A stretch of 64,000 nucleotides of DNA from Plazaster borealis (GCA_021014325.1 CM037474.1:21942488-22006487), one strand, 5' to 3'. Shown: positions 22,491 through 32,652, counted from the first letter of the stretch. Notes: a model not told the origin generated them from the letters alone. Numbers and translations: made by a program.

Positions 22491-23145
22491 GAAGTCCAGA
22501 TTCTCGCGAAAGCTCGTCCTCTTGCGGTCAACTTACAAAGTCTTTGCATAAAGAATGATTTAGTTGTCATCTCTTGCCTTTAGGCTTAAATATGACAGTT
22601 GAGGTGTGAATCACCATGTACCAATGACGCTTACTGGTAAAGCCTTCAGATGACTGTTAGTTGTTGTATACAATGGACAGTGTAGGCCAAGGCCTAAGGC
22701 TCATGCGTATTTATACAACACTTTCGAGACCTTTGGGTTCTAACGTACACCATGTTTTATATCAATTGTTTTAAACGTGCGTATGAAACAAAATTACGGC
22801 TGAAACGTCCCGATCCTGTATGGAAGTGTAACGTAATTCCACTGTAAGCCACGCCCACTTCAAACAAACTGGCTCCACTGACTGAAGAAACCCATAGGAG
22901 TTGCATTGAGCTAGTTTTTTCGTTGATTATTTACGCAAGATGTTTAATAGTTGGACTTGGCTTATGTTCTTCAAGGACTAAGGTCTTCTCAGATTTAAAA
23001 GTTTCTGTAAAAAGAACTATTATTGAACGGCGAAATGGGTGATTTTGTTTCGTAAAGTTACACACAAACGTATGCCAGCTTTGCTTGGAGCCGGAAATAG
23101 CAAAACCTTTGGTTGTGTATCTAATACACAAGCGTGTGCTCATAT

Positions 23146-23325
23146 TTCGGTACCTTATGGAGACCGAGGACAATTCAAAAAAGGGAAAATAAAAGGTTTT
23201 CATAGGGGAATTTTAAAGACCGGGGTGCTCCACAAGAAATCGTGTGTACAAAGTCTGTGGGAAGATGTTAAGTACAGGGACAAAGGAAAGAACACAATAT
23301 GTCTCCAAAGGGATGCATATTATTT
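23146..23325 (+). repeat. Dispersed repeat, copy 1
   Basis: Blocks shared in order with 62363-62540 include TACCTTATGGAGACCGAG, TAGGGGAATT, TGCTCCACAAG, TGTACAAAGTCT and GGGACAAAGGAAAGAACA. The shared part is about 180 bp and both copies run the same way. No open frame is conserved. Confidence 0.8.
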
Positions 23326-23339
23326 GAGAATGTGTGGCG

Positions 23340-23470
23340 CAACGGGATCATATACCCCTTCATGACGTCACAAGCTCACATGTTCAAACCTCGCCCTCTT
23401 ACGGGCGAGCAGTGTTTCCATTGTTTGACTTCGATGATGGCGGCCAGTGCAAGGCCTGCATGTGCAGCCC
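23340..23470. mobile_element. CCCCTT/TGACGTCA element fragment
   Basis: It contains CCCCTTCATGACGTCACAAG, a TGTTTCCATTGTTTG stretch, and GATGGCGGCCAGTGCAAGG. The same order is found in the element at 32653-32810. Confidence 0.5.
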
Positions 23471-23574
23471 GTTGTTACATTGTGTGTTCAAACAAAAATG
23501 TACGCAAGTATTTTTGATGCAGTATTTATCTATGTAAAACAGTAACATTGATTAGCAGATGGCAATTGAGAATA

Positions 23575-23713
23575 GACTGTGCAAGTCTCGTGCGTATTCG
23601 AACATTGGGACCCCTAAAAGCGCGTGAGTTTGTTTCCTTCACGCGTTAAAGCATCGTACGTGGGACCAAAGTGGTCCCAAAAATGTTCGAATACGCGCGA
23701 GACTTGCACGGTC
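23575..23713. mobile_element. Hairpin element with 32-bp arms
   Basis: GACTGTGCAAGTCTCGTGCG continuing to TATTCGAACATT on the left is the inverse of AATGTTCGAATACGCGCGAG continuing to ACTTGCACGGTC on the right, with about three mismatches. The inner part also has GGGACC and GGTCCC in inverted order. Confidence 0.85.
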
Positions 23714-23797
23714 TATACCAGTATCAGTGATTATTATCTATATAAGGCTTCCAAGTGGTACAGTAAATCAATGTATTTGATATCTTCAGCGCAAGTA

Positions 23798-23844
23798 CCC
23801 GGATGACAGAGCAATATTGTTTTCGTATTGCTCTGTCATCCGGG
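23798..23844. repeat. Perfect 19-bp hairpin
   Basis: CCCGGATGACAGAGCAATA, a 9-base loop TTGTTTTCG, then the exact reverse complement TATTGCTCTGTCATCCGGG. A second, half copy of the left arm (TACCTGTATGACAGATCAAT) follows at 23859. Confidence 0.95.
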
Positions 23845-24310
23845 AACTTCGCGCAAGTACCTGTATGACAGATCAATATTGTTTTCGCTAGGACGCAAAC
23901 GCGCTATATTTTTCCGTATTCCACGAGCGCGCGTGTGATAACGAATTTCTTTTGTGAAGTTTTATGTCTGTCTTTTTTAGCATTTAGGCAAGTTAAATTT
24001 GGTTATTTCGCTAGTCAGCCTGATATAGATAATAATAATAATATTGTATGGCTTTGTTTTCGTGTATCACACTCAAAGCCATCCAATATTATGTAAATAC
24101 CGTGTACACTGATCCGATAAGTTCCCAAGTGGGGCTTCCTGAACCCTTGTTTTCACACCACCTGTGGCCAAGCTAGGGCTTTGTCTTGGAATCCGATTTA
24201 GGCTCTCACTTATTGTGTTCCAGCATAGATTCCGGCTCAGGCTTTGGTTTAAGCTCCGTCGTGGGCTCTGACTTGGCCCGGATTTTTAGGCTCCGGCTTT
24301 TAGGTTCCAG

Positions 24311-24690
24311 CTTAAAGGCACTGTACACGTTTGGTAATTACTCAAAATATATATTAGCATAAAAACTTACTTGGCAACGAGCAACGGAGAGCTGTTGATA
24401 GTATAAAACATTGTGAGAAACGACTCCCTCTAAAGTAACGTAGTTTTTGAGAAAGAGGTAATTTCTCACTAAAATAATAAAAGACTTCAGGCCTGAAGCA
24501 TTTCATTCCTATCTGAAAGCACACAAATTTGTACAACAAGGGTGTTTTTCTTTCATCATTTTCTTGCAACTTCGATGACCAATTGAGCCCAAATTTTCAC
24601 AGGCTTGTTACTGTATGTATATGTTGGGATACACCAAGTGAGAACACTGGTCTTTGACAATATTACCAAACGTGTTCAGTGCCTTTAAGC
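24311..24690 (-). mobile_element. Family-1 inverted-repeat element, reverse orientation
   Basis: A full copy in the opposite direction: the left end is CTTAAAGGCACTGTACACG and the right end is ACCAAACGTGTTCAGTGCCTTTAAG. The inside reads TGCATAAAATAACA-type and TTGGTGTATCCCAACATA motifs in reverse complement. Confidence 0.85.
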
Positions 24691-25082
24691 TCCAGCTCAA
24701 CAAAAAAACTCAGAGCTAGGTTCCCGCTGTGGATTCCTACTCCCTTAGCAACACTCTTACAGCCACAGTCGTAGCCGTGGCCGTAGCCGCCAATTTGGAA
24801 ACAGCCTAAACACATTGATATGATTTTATGGCGCACCTTTTTCATCGTCATTCATCATTAGCATTCCTCCCTTCCTGTGTAATGAAAAGGCTGTTTAAAA
24901 GTAATTTGTCTAAAATAAAAACACATTATAGAATGTTGTTTATTTTGACTTCCTTCTCATTCATCAAACGTTGACCTTAAAAGTGATTGAAGGTCAACAA
25001 CCTGATACTCTGTCGTCACTTTTTAGTTTTGGGGGTTTTTTGCTTGCAGAAGCTTTTAATTTTCAGAGTTCTATTTTTTCAG

Positions 25083-25220
25083 TTGGGAATCGCCTGCCCC
25101 TTTCAGCACAGTTGACTCGCATGCAGTCCAAGATAGATGTCTTACGGCGAGACGTTGATCAGCTACTGTCGGAATTACACAGATCACCCCAGTACTCACC
25201 AGCACCAATCAACACAATAG
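25083..25220 (+). CDS. SOD3: SOD3-like, exon 2 (coiled-coil stalk)
   Basis: This 138-nt exon, phase 1 in and phase 1 out, lies between TTTTTTCAG and GTAAAA. It encodes residues 23-68. Hydrophobic residues L33, M36, I40, L43, V47, L50 and L54 keep a strict 3-4 heptad spacing, so the segment should form an amphipathic coiled coil. Vertebrate extracellular SOD has a helical N-terminal segment at the same place, used for tetramer assembly. An upstream acceptor (TTTTCAG at about 25060) is possible but would change the phase. Confidence 0.78.
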
Positions 25221-25319
25221 GTAAAAAAAGGGGCCCAAACAATAAGACGAATGAAACAAGTCTAGGTATAACTTCTTAATTTGAACGCATTGGTTTGTTG
25301 TTTTGTATTATACAAACAG

Positions 25320-25420
25320 GTGATGGCTACGTGTATGCCCACTGCAGGATGGTACCCGATGGCGTTTACAACCCAGAAACATATGAACCAATCGTGGGGG
25401 ATATTGACATGCGTCAACGG
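25320..25420 (+). CDS. SOD3: SOD3-like, exon 3
   Basis: This 101-nt exon, phase 1 in and phase 0 out, lies between ACAAACAG and GTAAGA. It encodes residues 69-102, starting GDGYVYAHCRMVPDGVYNPE. This is the first beta strand of the barrel. Cys77 matches the extracellular-SOD cysteine that pairs with the second cysteine of the C-terminal CC pair. Only 99 nt separate it from exon 2. Confidence 0.85.
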
Positions 25421-25540
25421 GTAAGAAACCACGCCCTCTTTGCTTCGTCATGTCCCTTCTGTTATGCACTGGTTCTGTATATACGAATACACAACGTGAC
25501 CCCGACTAGTTTTCCCAATCAGTGAGGATTCGCTTCCTTT

Positions 25541-25745
25541 AACCCCTTGCACTGATGACGTCACACGCGGCTGCTGTCTGTTACGTTCGCCATTTTGGGA
25601 GTCAAACTGCATGTAAAAATTACGGTAAGCTTGTAAACGCGACGCCTAAAAACTAAACTGTATAACACACATGGACATTGACTCTCAAAATGGCACAACC
25701 AAGATTATTGTGATGATGACGGCAAGTGAATTGGCCCATTATACA
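25541..25745. mobile_element. CCCCTTGCAC/TGACGTCA element, uninterrupted
   Basis: It lies in SOD intron 3. It starts ACCCCTTGCACTGATGACGTCA and ends TGATGATGACGGCAAGTGAA; CATTTTGGGAGTCAAACTGCAT is matched in inverse by CTCTCAAAATGGC. It gives the intact form of the copy at 10245-10600. Confidence 0.6.
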
Positions 25746-26150
25746 ACCCCCAAACCAACTTAGATCAGATCAACATAGATTTCAGGTTTATCAGTGCCGC
25801 TCGTCTGTCCTTACGTTTAGATGTTGGCTTGGTCATTCTTGATTGAAGTAAATTTCAAGTCATAATTCACGACTTTGGCCCAAGTTAGAAGCAAAAATTT
25901 ACGTCACTCGATATTGACGTGAATCAAAACTTTTACGAAACGCGTGGCAACAGCGCTGACGCAATTGACCCAAGTCTGAATATTTACGACTTTGTAATAA
26001 AATTCATTAAAGGTGGTTTCGTGACTGTTGATGACTTGGGCAGCCGAGGTTATAACAATTTGACGTGAATTTTACTCAGTAAGTCTTTGGGTCATGTTAA
26101 AGCCAATATAAACAATCATGCTATTTGATCGGTTTGTTGTATCGTATTAG

Positions 26151-26323
26151 GCGGTTGGCGGCCAAATGGACGTGAGGGTGTTTTTGTACGGGTTCAGCCA
26201 ACCCAACAGTGTGCACGGCCTACACATCCACACCTACGGCGACCTGAGGAATGGATGCAGGTCAGCTGGAGGTCACTATAATCCCGGCGGAAACAACCAC
26301 AGCGCCCCCTACGATACAGACAG
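26151..26323 (+). CDS. SOD3: SOD3-like, exon 4 (copper and zinc loop)
   Basis: This 173-nt exon, phase 0 in and phase 2 out, lies between TCGTATTAG and GTAATT. It encodes residues 103-159. The core [16 protein letters not shown] is the Cu/Zn SOD signature. His127 and His129 bind copper, His144 (GGHYNP) bridges copper and zinc, and His152 (NNHSAP) binds zinc. Cys138 is the conserved intrasubunit disulfide cysteine. The spacing His63-His71-His80 of bovine SOD1 is kept exactly (8 and 9 residues). Confidence 0.96.
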
Positions 26324-26559
26324 GTAATTGTTTCTGGTTTCGTATTAGCCCAAACATCCTGACGTCACAAATCAAGACCCATGATACCGGCCTTTAGAAC
26401 CTGCTGGTTCCTGCCAGATGTACCTTTGACCTTATTATTGCCATTATAATACTGCGGGCTTACGCATGGGCCCTTTTACACAATAAGGTAGGGTCATTCA
26501 ATTCAACGGAACAATAGAAACAATATAATATAATAATGGTCAGATTTATGCGTAACTTA

Positions 26560-26840
26560 CATGAAGATGGTCATGGTGGAAACTTCCCTTATAATATTTT
26601 TGCCTGAAATGGTATAGTTTTTGAATAAGTAAAACAAAAAGTTTTGATCTCGCTAGTCCAAAACAAGATACTTTAAAACAGTGAAAACATTATAAGTTTT
26701 TTGTTTCACAATGTTCCCGTGACTTCCGACGACCGATTGAGCTTAAATTTTCAGAATGTTGCTATTTCTTATATAATTGAGTCGCATAGGCCTAAAGTGC
26801 GGATACTGTTCTTTAATTGCCAATTTTGGCGGTGTGCTTT
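26560..26840 (-). mobile_element. Family-1 type C copy, degraded
   Basis: In SOD intron 4. Reverse-complement matches to the copies at 28620 and 47705 include ACGACCGATTGAGCTTAAAT, TTTGATCTCG and AAACATTATAAG. The ends are eroded. Confidence 0.5.
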
Positions 26841-27186
26841 AAATAGTTATAGACATACCGAATAATGATTTCTCACAGGTTAGTTCGTTTCATACTATTT
26901 GCCTATTTTAATTTATTTGGCCCCGTGATACAGCTGTGCATTTTTTTAAAGTATAAATCTGGGCACAGGATATGTTTGTAAACAACATAAGGATACTGCA
27001 GAATATATATTCCCACAGCCCGCGTAATTGAAAAAATATATATATAAACCTTGCGTTCCCACGTTCATGCTTTGGCGTGAATTAAAACAAATCACGCAAT
27101 TAATCGAGGGGCATTTCAGAATAATGAAATTGCGAGGTCAACCTCGTTATCGTGGATTTTAACTAATTATACTTGAACTATGATAG

Positions 27187-27334
27187 CAATGGGAGACTTT
27201 GGAACGTTAGGTGGCAGCAGACTTACCAGGTAAATTTCCATTGTTTACGGAGTTCTGAGCAAGCGCACACTCCAAGTATAATGGATTTACCTGGTAAGTC
27301 TGCTGCCACCTAGCGTCCCAAAAGTCCCCCATTG
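27187..27334. mobile_element. Hairpin element, GGCAGCAGACTTACCAGG family, intact
   Basis: In SOD intron 4, 43 bp before exon 5. CAATGGGAGACTTTGGAACG...GCAGACTTACCAGGTAAAT is inverse to ATTTACCTGGTAAGTCTGCTGCC...AAAGTCCCCCATTG. It is a nearly complete palindrome of 148 bp. Confidence 0.9.
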
Positions 27335-27377
27335 TCTCCCAGTGATGATTGTATTTTAATTTTTTCTTCCATGTCAG

Positions 27378-27495
27378 GCACATGGGTGACTGGGGCAACA
27401 TTCAGGCTGATGATTTCGGCACGGTACAGAAGACATTTAGCGATAAGGCAGCAGTCATTATGGGCCAGAATACTGTCATTGGCCGAACCATTGTG
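27378..27495 (+). CDS. SOD3: SOD3-like, exon 5 (zinc ligands)
   Basis: This 118-nt exon, phase 2 in and phase 0 out, lies between CCATGTCAG and GTAGGT. It encodes residues 160-199, starting RHMGDWGNIQADDFG and ending NTVIGRTIV. His161 and Asp164 complete the zinc site. VIGRTIV leads into the copper-binding histidine of exon 6. The acceptor lies just after a palindromic element. Confidence 0.95.
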
Positions 27496-27680
27496 GTAGG
27501 TTGGATGGGTTGGTTGTCCGGTGTCTTTATGCTGATGCGTTACAACGGATTTATGCCCAAAATTAATGAGACATTTTTTGTTCTCTTTTACTTAGCTACT
27601 TTACCAACAATGTGTATATTATGCATTTACTGCTGGAAATATCAAGCTATAAACCATGCGGGAGACCGCCAACATACGGT

Positions 27681-28050
27681 TAGATAGCTCAGTTGGTAGA
27701 GCGCAGGTGTCATAGGGAAATCTGTCCTCGGAGATTCTTTCCCCCATTTGGAAATTAACATGGGTGGGAGGAAGGAGGTTGATTCAACAGAGGGCGCTAT
27801 CTCTTAAAGTTTTAGATTGAAATTCACTCTAATCAATTGAAACTAGTGACAATTGCATGTGATGTTGTCCCTAGTTTCAATCGATTAGAGTGAAGTACAC
27901 AGTTCACCGAATGGGGGTACAGAATCTCCGGGGGGACCAGAATCCCCTGCCACAACGACAAGTTAAAACCGAGGTCGTTGGTTCAAATCCTGCTCTAGTC
28001 AATTTGTCCTTGTTCAACCCCAAATCATTTACTGTTTGCACAAAGGGCGT
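27681..28050 (+). mobile_element. tRNA-derived SINE split by an inserted element
   Basis: The A-box part, TAGATAGCTCAGTTGGTAGA...GCGCAGG, is at 27681-27707. The B-box part, GGTCGTTGGTTCAAATCC followed by GCTCTAGTCAATTTG, is at 27973-28010. They are separated by the inverted-repeat element at 27714-27948. The SINE at 52027-52130 has both boxes close together, so the gap here is secondary. Confidence 0.75.
27714..27948. mobile_element. Inverted-repeat element, CTGTCCCCCCGGAGATTCT family
   Basis: The ends AGGGAAATCTGTCCTCGGAG and CTCCGGGGGGACCAGAATCCCC are inverse with mismatches. A second inner hairpin pairs TTCACTCTAATCAATTGAAAC with GTTTCAATCGATTAGAGTGAA. It is inserted in a SINE. A 178-bp relative is at 41611-41788. 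Confidence 0.8.
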
Positions 28051-28155
28051 TACAAACTCTGAGACTTGCAAGACAGAAAATTTTACAGCTTTCGCTGTAA
28101 TTTGACACAACCGGTGACATGAGTTCCACGGTGGTATTTTCATTTATTTAAACGT

Positions 28156-28593
28156 TAGGCCAAGTAACAAAAATAACGAGTTCTCGTCCGGACTTTTAAA
28201 AAAAAGGAGGAGGCAGGGCTTTACTGTTTACTATTTTCAATTTTTTGCTATTTTTTTCCAAGATGGCCGCCTTGCTAATTTGGCTGGCCAAGGTAAAGTT
28301 ATTCACAGATTTTGTGCTATTTGAGTATACTGATGCAGTGTATGACAAAACTAATGATTTGTGTCATTTTAGTCCACTTGCTAAGCAGGTTTCAAAATTC
28401 AGAAACGGCTGTTGTATCGAAAGGTGAATAAGAGTCAAGACAAATTTTTAGGCAAAAATAAACCAAGGAAGCTCGGTTTTTTTTAATAATTATTATTGTT
28501 TTCTTTTCCTTTTATTTTTTAAATAGTATATAGTAAACAAAAAGGAGGCGGGCGGGGACGAGAAACTCGTTATTTTTTGTTATTTTGCCTTAA
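28156..28593. mobile_element. Inverted-repeat element with AACGAG/CTCGTT arms
   Basis: TAGGCCAAGTAACAAAAATA then ACGAGTTCTCGTCC on the left; GGGGACGAGAAACTCGTTAT then TTTTTGTTATTTTGCCTTA on the right. Inside are AAGATGGCCGCC and GGAGGCGGGCGGGG. It shares organisation with 19465-19801. It lies in SOD intron 5. Confidence 0.8.
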
Positions 28594-28619
28594 TCTTTAG
28601 AGCCCATGGGATTGTACAA

Positions 28620-28967
28620 CATTGATAATATTTTCAAAGACCAGTATCCGCACCTTTGGTAACTCAACATATTATTATAGACATGAAATAACAAACCTGT
28701 GAATGTTTCAGCTCAAACAATCATCGGAGCCACGAGAAAAATAGTGGGAACAAATTATGTTTTCACTGTTTTCAAACAAGCGGTTTTGGACTCACGAGAT
28801 CAAAACAAATTCTCTTACTCATTTCTCAAAAACAATCGCATTTCAAGTAAAACTATTTAAATGGAAGGTCTCTACCATGATAATCTTTAAATCATGTACA
28901 AAATAATGTACAAATCTGTGACCATTTATAATGCCAATCTTACCAATGTTGTGCACACCCTTTAAGG
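28620..28967 (+). mobile_element. Family-1 type C copy
   Basis: Shares TTTTCAAAGACCAGTATCC, ACAAACCTGTGAA, CATCGGAGCCACGAGAAAA and GTTTTCACTGTTTTCAAAC with 47705-48040 and, more weakly, 36305-36632. It ends CACACCCTTTAAGG. Confidence 0.65.
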
Positions 28968-29639
28968 AGGGAAAACACGTAAAATAGGACCGAGATTTTT
29001 GTCACCATTGTGTTCATAATTTCAAATAAAACCCTGCGGGGCACGATTATGTGTAAAAACCTCCACACAAAAAATGAATCTTCATGATTTGTTTGCCTTC
29101 CACACGGTCCGTCCCACCCTCAGCTATAGATGGGCCTTTATTGCCATTGATTGAATAACATATTAGTTTTGGACTAGGGTCGGGAAATTGTGTACACCCT
29201 TTATTTGACCCGGGGAGGTTTGCTACCCGCTAATACCATGCATGGAGATTGCGCCTTTGTTGATATGCTGGGTGTCATGGGACAAACAACTATAATGGTT
29301 TGATCATAATCAATGTAAGTTCACCCTTTTTTTAGCTGTGCCATCGGTATTTGTATTATATGTCTGGAACATGGGAGCATAAGGGAGGGGGGTTCGCTAA
29401 TTAGATGTGTGAATAACCTTCCGCACAAGTATGCCTTAAAACTGAAAACTGTCGTGCCACGCACGGGTTTTAAGGAACTTGTTAATCTTGGGTTAGGCCT
29501 ACACATGTATTGTTTTGAGGTACACAGTACATTTCCGTATACCTCTGGACATAATTTCGATCGTGTTATTATGCACAGTGTTGGCGAGTAGATCGCCTAC
29601 AAGTTGTTGACGTTTCATTTCTCTGGTCTTCACTGATAG

Positions 29640-29768
29640 GTTCATATTGGAGAGGATGACATGGGGAAAGGAGGAAGCGAAGATAGCAAGATGACTGGTA
29701 ATGCTGGTGGTAGGTTGGGGTGCTGCGTGATCGGACTGTCGGACGGCAGTGCATGGGAGGATATGTAA
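29640..29768 (+). CDS. SOD3: SOD3-like, exon 6 (active-site arginine, C terminus)
   Basis: This 129-nt final exon, phase 0, follows TTCACTGATAG and ends at TAA. It encodes residues 200-241. His201 is the fourth copper ligand ([12 protein letters not shown]). Arg224 corresponds to SOD1 Arg143, which guides superoxide. Cys227 pairs with Cys138, and Cys228 is the extra cysteine found in extracellular SOD. The chain ends DGSAWEDM. Mammalian SOD3 continues past the equivalent LWER with a basic heparin-binding tail; that tail is absent here. Confidence 0.95.
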   Translation, partial: VHIGEDDMGKGGSEDSKMTGNAGGRLGCCVIGLSDGSAWEDM

Positions 29769-29997
29769 AGCGTTATACGTATCTGGAGGTGGGACATCAT
29801 CCATCAAAGCCTAAAGGCCGTCCTAAAAAGTAATATACACTTATATAAGGTGCTCGATATGATTTTACTCGGTTGAAATATTACTAAAAATTAATAAGGC
29901 AGTGTTACGCCAGCCATTTTGAATCCAGCAGGGATTCAATGTGCCAGCCGAAGTCTTGGTGCTTTAAACTTATCAGATATATTTTTCTTATCACGCT

Positions 29998-30440
29998 GCA
30001 GGTTTATACGTATTTGTTTCCGGTTTGTAAGCGTATATCTGTACGTCCCACTTCTCCTGAGTTTATATACGTACTCCTCCACGTCAAACTTCTCCCCGAG
30101 TTCGTTTACGTATTCCTATACGTCACACTTTTTCCCGAGTTTGTATATACGTATTTCTATACGTCACACTTTTCCCCGAGTTTGTATATACGTATTTCTA
30201 CACATCATACTTCTCCCTGAGTTTGTATACGTATTTCTATACGTCATAGTTCTCCCTGAGTTTGTATACGTATTTCTCTACGTCATACTTCTTCCCGAGT
30301 TTATATACGTTTTTCTCTACGTATTTTTTCTCCCCAAGTTTGTATACGTATTCCTCCACGCCATACTTCTCTTTGTATTCCTCCACGTCATTCTTCTCTT
30401 TGTATACGTTTCTAAGTCATACTTCTCCCCGAGTTGTCGT
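29998..30440. repeat. 39-bp minisatellite of TACGTA units
   Basis: About eleven imperfect units close to TTTGTATACGTATTTCTATA + CGTCATACTTCTCCCTGAG. Most spacings are 39 bp, some 41 bp where TA is repeated. Because 39 is 13 codons, one frame stays open for 213 codons and repeats PEFVYVFLYVILL; this is judged a by-product. It begins 230 bp after the SOD stop codon. Confidence 0.9.
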
Positions 30441-31750
30441 TTTAGTGCGTTACATCCCTTAGCGAGACTTTGGGCGCGTTTTGGCGACCCGACCAGAAAT
30501 ATTTGTGAGCCTCGGTCATTGACTAAAGCATTTTCCCGTGTTCGGTTCAATTTCGGATGACGCAACTGTTTGACGAAAAATGAAGCATTGTAGCACACCA
30601 ATTAAATAATGTTTATAAACTTATAAGGACTAAATAGATGTTAATTTTGCATCGGGATAAAGAATATATTTTTTGTTTGTTTTTACCCTTACTCCGATGT
30701 ATATTAAGCACTGTATTAAGTTCTCAGTATACTTTCCCGAGTATAAAGACTAAGTTCCATTACTTGAAAATAATAATGAGGGCAGTATTTGTTTGAGAAC
30801 ATTATTTTTCAAGAGATGTGCCAACGTCAAGAACTGTTTTGCGTAGCTCCCGGAAATTGTTTCAGTCAATGATTTGTAGGGGTTAGGGTCGCCAAAACAA
30901 GCCCTTTATTTTAGAAGACGTTTAATGACATTGTGCAACCGCACACTATTATGCTCAGAAGTACGTCATGACGTAAAAACATCTCTGCTGCCACCAAGTG
31001 TCCCAAAAGTCTGACAGAGGCTGAAAATGTGTTTTAATTTGTTTGCCTCAGGTTTTGGTTTATTTAAATCAAGCCTCGTGGGAATGTTTTTTTTTATTTC
31101 AAACTGTAACCCGTGTGTATGATTTTGTTGTTTTCTAAAGTATAGTATATATATCTAGAAACTTTACTTACGTAGAATTAAAGGAACTAGGCCTTGAAGA
31201 AACAACTTGGCCCAAACTTTTTTATATTACATTGATTATGTTATACTATATTACATGTTTGTTAGACTTCATGAATTACATGTAGTCACTGATAGACATA
31301 CTTTACATGTTTATTTGTTTGTCGGTTTGGTTCGTTGGTGATGAAGTCTTTCTCAAAATAAACACATTTTGGGTTTCTCCAACATTCAGTTGCGTTACGA
31401 CTGTGTTTGATTTTTAAAGATATGGGGCTATGCGTTGTAAACCGTCTTTGCGTATTGCCGTTGCTGTTAAAAAAGAAAGGAACATATTAGAGACGAATAA
31501 TTTTGTTTCAATCAAATTGTCGTCGAGGAAGGCATCACAAATTTAACATGTGGTTATTAATACACCTCAAGGCTTGGCACTTTTTAGTATTTTAATGTTG
31601 AATGTTCAAAGTTTGTAAAAGTTATTGCAACCGAGCCAACTGAAGATGACAAAATAATATTAGAAAAAAAGCATTTTATCCAAAAAGACACAAAGACACT
31701 TTGAAGGTTGTAGCTTTGTCCAATTCTAAGAAAATTTATGAAGGCTGATA

Positions 31751-32106
31751 TTTAAAGGCACTGAACACGTTTGGAAATTGTCAAAGACCAGTGTTCTCAC
31801 TTGGTGTATCGCAACATATGCATAAAATAACAAGCCTGTGAACATTTGGGATCAATTGGTCATCGAAGTTGCAAGAAAATGATGAAAGAAAAAACAGCAT
31901 TGTTGTACAAAAATAATTTGTGTGCTTTCAGATAGGAATAAAAACTTCTTGCAATAAGTTTTTATTATTTTAGTGAGAAATTACCTCTTTCTCAAAAACT
32001 ACGTTACTTCAGAGGGAGTCGTTTCCTACAATGTTTTACTATCAACAGCTCTCCGCTGCTTGTTACCAAGTAAGTTTTTATGCTAATATTATTTGTTTTG
32101 AGTCAT
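31751..32106 (+). mobile_element. Family-1 inverted-repeat element
   Basis: Starts TTTAAAGGCACTGAACACG and matches 17831-18208 along most of its length, including the central AACTTCTTGCAATAAGTT. The right terminal ACCAAACGTGT is lost after TTTTGAGTCAT. Confidence 0.8.
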
Positions 32107-32164
32107 GAACGACAGAAGAATGGACGACCAAAATGGCAGCAGAAGGCGCTATAGGACGGAGCGA

Positions 32165-32310
32165 ACCACTAGGCCGTGTCCCAATTAGCGGCTACAGCTT
32201 CGGCTACAGCTTCGGCTACGGTTAGATTTCTGCGTCATCTGCCGTTGAATTATAGGACGTCCTTGGCAACACCCTTAGCAACAGTCGTAGCCGTGTAGCC
32301 GCCACCAACG
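32165..32310. repeat. GCGGCTAC inverted-end repeat
   Basis: GTGTCCCAATTAGCGGCTAC with repeated GCTTCGGCTAC on the left and AGTCGTAGCCGTGTAGCCGC on the right. The ends are inverse in part. Fragments occur at 2300, 10375, 22385 and 24725. Confidence 0.55.
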
Positions 32311-32652
32311 GACCTTATGCACATGATGCCATTTCAGTAGGGCGCCCTCGCCTAGAGGTCAAAAGGCGGTTGTTCATTGGCCAATCTTGTGCGGCACGCG
32401 TACAAATCTGTGCGTTCTGATTGTTTCGTCATCGTTTTACCTAAGAGCAAGTTCGAGTGCGCACATTAGTCCACCCGTGGTCGACCACAGAAGAAACCAT
32501 GGTCCTGATGGTCGACCAAATGGTCGACCACCGTAGTCAACCAATGGTCGACCAGTCTGGGTTCGAGTCAAAATAGTCGACCTCTTGTCAACTACGGTGC
32601 GCACTCGAACTAGCTCTAAGATGGCGGCTGGATGACGTCAATGCACAAGGTC

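Larger units (their letters stand above)
13860..25082 (+). other. SOD intron 1 (11.2 kb), filled with repeats
   Basis: The intron holds an AAAT microsatellite (14663-14734), family-1 inverted-repeat copies (15701, 17831, 18202, 18590, 21163, 24311), hairpin elements (16020-16210, 16410-16561, 17014-17153, 19465-19801, 23575-23713, 23798-23844) and a dispersed repeat at 23146-23325. No other open exon with convincing splice borders was found. Confidence 0.6.

Noticed and set aside
29919..30560. 213-codon plus-strand open frame of repeated hydrophobic 13-residue units
   Set aside because: It is the translation of a 39-bp minisatellite whose length is a multiple of three; other frames stay open too, and there is no splice or start context.
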